Source: Azospirillum humicireducens (lineage in GTDB: Bacteria > Pseudomonadota > Alphaproteobacteria > Azospirillales > Azospirillaceae). From it: a DNA stretch of 64,000 nt. This document shows positions 62,356-64,000 of the stretch, piece by piece. The translations under genes and the position numbers were made by a program. Each line of letters starts with the position of its first letter. Within the stretch, counting starts at the first letter, position 1. Where the stretch lies: assembly GCF_001639105.2 (NCBI RefSeq), contig NZ_CP015285.1, positions 736,501 to 800,500 on the forward strand. Reading direction: 5' to 3'. The notes beneath the pieces are model-generated. The model made no database searches. It worked only from the letters and a program-made list of their open reading frames with translations, and had not been told where the DNA came from.

Positions 62356-62943
62356 ATGAGCCCTGTGAACGGTGCCCTGCCGGCCCCGGAATTCTCGCGC
62401 ATCGTCACCGCCGACGCGGTGCGCCGCGCCGACATGACCGAGACCATCGAGGCGACGGAGGCGGAGCGCCGCGCCCTTGCCGAGCGGCTGGAGCTTGAGG
62501 CGATCGGCAGCCTGACCGCCACGGTGAAGCTGCGCGCGGTGCGGGGCGGCCAGATGATCCGCGTGTCCGGCACGCTGGAGGCCGATGTGGTCCAGACCTG
62601 CGTCGTCACGCTGGAGCCGGTGCCGGCCCATGTCAGCGAGAGCTTCGAGGCGCTGTTCGCCCCGCCGTCGATGGTCGAGGAACCGGGGCTGGAGATCGAT
62701 TTCGACCCCTCTTTGTCGGACGAGGACATCCCCGAGCCGATGGAGAACAACCGAATCGACATCGGCGAGCTTGCCGCACAGCATCTGTCGCTCGGTCTCG
62801 ATCCCTATCCGCATGCCGAGGGCGTGGAGTTCGAGGGCTATGACGAGGGTGATGACGGGGAACCGGCCGAAGACGCAGCGGCGGAAGAGCCGGAGAAGCC
62901 CAATCCGTTCGCCGTTCTGCAACAATTGAAGCAGCGGAAGTGA
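62356..62943 (+). CDS. DUF177 (YceD-like) protein
   Basis: 195-aa protein preceding rpmF. The family sequence includes LTATVKLRAVRGGQMIRVSG, TLEADVVQTCVVTLEPVPAH with the single conserved Cys of the CVxTLxP motif, and an acidic C terminus (PLSDEDIPEPMENNRIDIGE; DEGDDGEPAEDAAAEEPEKP) ending NPFAVLQQLKQRK. In bacteria and plastids it is tied to 23S rRNA processing. ATG 62356 begins MSPVNGALP. Confidence 0.92.
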   Translation: MSPVNGALPAPEFSRIVTADAVRRADMTETIEATEAERRALAERLELEAIGSLTATVKLRAVRGGQMIRVSGTLEADVVQTCVVTLEPVPAHVSESFEALFAPPSMVEEPGLEIDFDPSLSDEDIPEPMENNRIDIGELAAQHLSLGLDPYPHAEGVEFEGYDEGDDGEPAEDAAAEEPEKPNPFAVLQQLKQRK

Positions 62944-63133
62944 CTGCGGTCTTGCGTCCCCCGCGGTTCCTTGTATAAGGGCCGGAATTTCCACCCCCTC
63001 CAATGAGCGGCGCGGGGTTGCGAAATGGGGGTTGTTCGGGCTTGCCCTTCGGGAGCATTTGCCTTATTGAATGCCGCTCGCGCTGGGCGGCCCCTGTTCG
63101 GGCCGCCCTTTCCAATGAAGAGAGTTTACGGTC

Positions 63134-63322
63134 ATGGCTGTTCCGAAGAAGAAGACCTCCAAGTCGCGGCGCAACATGCGGCGTTCGCACCACGCTCTGC
63201 CGACCTCGGCGTACAACGAGTGCCCGAACTGCGGCGAGCTGAAGCGTCCGCACCACGTCTGCGGGTCTTGCGGCCATTACGACCAGCGCGAAGTGGTTCA
63301 GAGCGGCACCGCGGCCGCTTGA
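63134..63322 (+). CDS. rpmF: 50S ribosomal protein L32
   Basis: 62-aa ribosomal protein starting [21 protein letters not shown] zinc-ribbon pattern is present: [21 protein letters not shown], giving four cysteines in two CxxC pairs. The order DUF177-rpmF-plsX is near-universal in Proteobacteria and links translation to phospholipid synthesis. Intergenic space to plsX is about 80 bases with a hairpin (GGGGCG/CGCCCC near 63356-63373). Confidence 0.96.
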   Translation: MAVPKKKTSKSRRNMRRSHHALPTSAYNECPNCGELKRPHHVCGSCGHYDQREVVQSGTAAA

Positions 63323-63404
63323 TCGCGATCGCGTTGTCTGAGGTCCCGATGATCAGGGGCGTTCTTCGCCCCTGCCGGGGTCGTAGCCGGGGAGCCTGTT
63401 CGCG

Positions 63405-64000
63405 GTGAGCCAGCGCCTGACCATCGCCCTGGATGCCATGGGTGGCGATCTCGGTTCCGAGATGGTCATTGCCGGGGCGGACATCGCGCGGGAGCGCCAT
63501 CCCGACGTGCGTTTTCTGCTGTACGGCGACCGGGAGCGGATCGAACCGCTGCTGAACCAGCGGCCCGCGTTGAAGGCGGTGGCGGAGATCCGCCATACCG
63601 CCGACTTCGTGGCCGGAGACGCCAAGCCGGCAGTGGCGTTGCGCGCCGGCCGCCAGTCCAGCATGAGGCTTGCCATCGACGCCGTGGCGTCGGGTGAAGC
63701 CGCCTGCGTGGTTTCGGCCGGCAACACCGGCGCCCTGATGGCGATGGCGAAATTCGTGCTGAAGACGCTGCCGGGCATCGACCGGCCGGCGATGGCATCC
63801 TTCTTCCCGACACAACGGGGCGAGAGCGTGATGCTGGATCTCGGCGCCAACGCCGAATGCCAGCCGGAAAACCTCGTCCAGTTCGCCGTGATGGGGGCCG
63901 TCTTCGCGCGCGCCATCCTGGGGCTGCCGGAGCCGTCGATCGGTGTGCTGAACATCGGCTCGGAAGACATGAAGGGCAACGAGGTGGTGCGTGCCGCGGC
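63405..64000 (+). CDS. plsX: Phosphate acyltransferase PlsX (5' part; window ends)
   Basis: The first ~198 residues of the acyl-ACP:phosphate acyltransferase that makes acyl-phosphate for phospholipid synthesis. GTG 63405 after CCGGGGAGCCTGTTCGCG gives VSQRLTIALDAMGGDLGSEM with the family motif DAMGGD. Further blocks are SAGNTGALMAMA, MLDLGANAEC and IGVLNIGSEDMKGNE. The gene runs off the end; full length is expected near 340-350 aa. Confidence 0.94.
   Translation, partial: MSQRLTIALDAMGGDLGSEMVIAGADIARERHPDVRFLLYGDRERIEPLLNQRPALKAVAEIRHTADFVAGDAKPAVALRAGRQSSMRLAIDAVASGEAACVVSAGNTGALMAMAKFVLKTLPGIDRPAMASFFPTQRGESVMLDLGANAECQPENLVQFAVMGAVFARAILGLPEPSIGVLNIGSEDMKGNEVVRAA

Overview
The window is a chromosomal core region of a high-GC (roughly two-thirds G+C) alphaproteobacterium. 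The gene content and order fit a Rhodospirillales member of the Azospirillum type: tkt-gap, zapA-6S RNA-5-FCL, ruvCAB-ybgC-tolQRAB-pal-cpoB-tilS-ftsH, rpiB-glyA-nrdR, ribD-ribE-ribB-ribH-nusB-thiL, DUF177-rpmF-plsX, MucR, and several chemoreceptors. The genus is an inference from synteny and composition. No rRNA, tRNA, CRISPR array, prophage or classical insertion sequence was seen.

Layout. 1-7.5 kb: end of a secreted-protein gene, suhB, the translation-factor pair efp (minus) / epmA (plus), a FadL-type porin, a TSUP permease, and thiE plus class I aldolase (the aldolase has a 1-base frameshift). 7.6-13 kb: small unknown genes, an orphan HicB-like gene, gap and tkt. 12.5-16.2 kb: a two-ORF unknown locus, DUF4164-zapA-6S RNA-5-FCL, a YmdB-like phosphoesterase, yebC. 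16.3-28.5 kb: Holliday-junction genes, the complete Tol-Pal envelope system, tilS and ftsH. 28.7-36.2 kb: unknown protein, fabI, BrkB-like, DUF805, DnaJ-like, glycine-zipper lipoprotein, pdxH and a cation efflux pump. 36.3-45.7 kb: sensing and energy accessory genes (soluble chemoreceptor, MBL hydrolase, ArsB/NhaD-type permease, GAF-HD-GYP, orphan hypD behind an FNR/FixK box, tandem Usp, CHASE3 chemoreceptor). 45.9-50 kb: GNAT, FliL-like, frameshifted DUF892, small unknowns, mucR. 50.5-64 kb: rpiB-glyA-nrdR, hppA, a second FliL-like gene, then the riboflavin/thiamine block, bamE, a cytochrome bc1 chaperone, DUF177-rpmF-plsX.

Functional themes: envelope maintenance (Tol-Pal, BamE, FtsH), central carbon (gap, tkt, aldolase, rpiB), vitamin and cofactor synthesis (rib, thi, pdxH, one-carbon), translation (EF-P with its lysylating enzyme, TilS, L32, NusB) and environmental sensing.

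Most notable: ruvC is fused in frame to a DUF559 (PD-(D/E)XK-like) nuclease through a translated palindromic repeat. That repeat belongs to a GC-rich family found at four or more other places in the window, mostly as inverted doublets. Other points: two probable 1-base frameshifts (aldolase, DUF892), an orphan hypD with a perfect FNR/FixK box, a lumazine synthase lacking the usual active-site His, a RibBA whose cyclohydrolase half has lost its zinc cysteines, and paired FliL-like genes away from any flagellar cluster.
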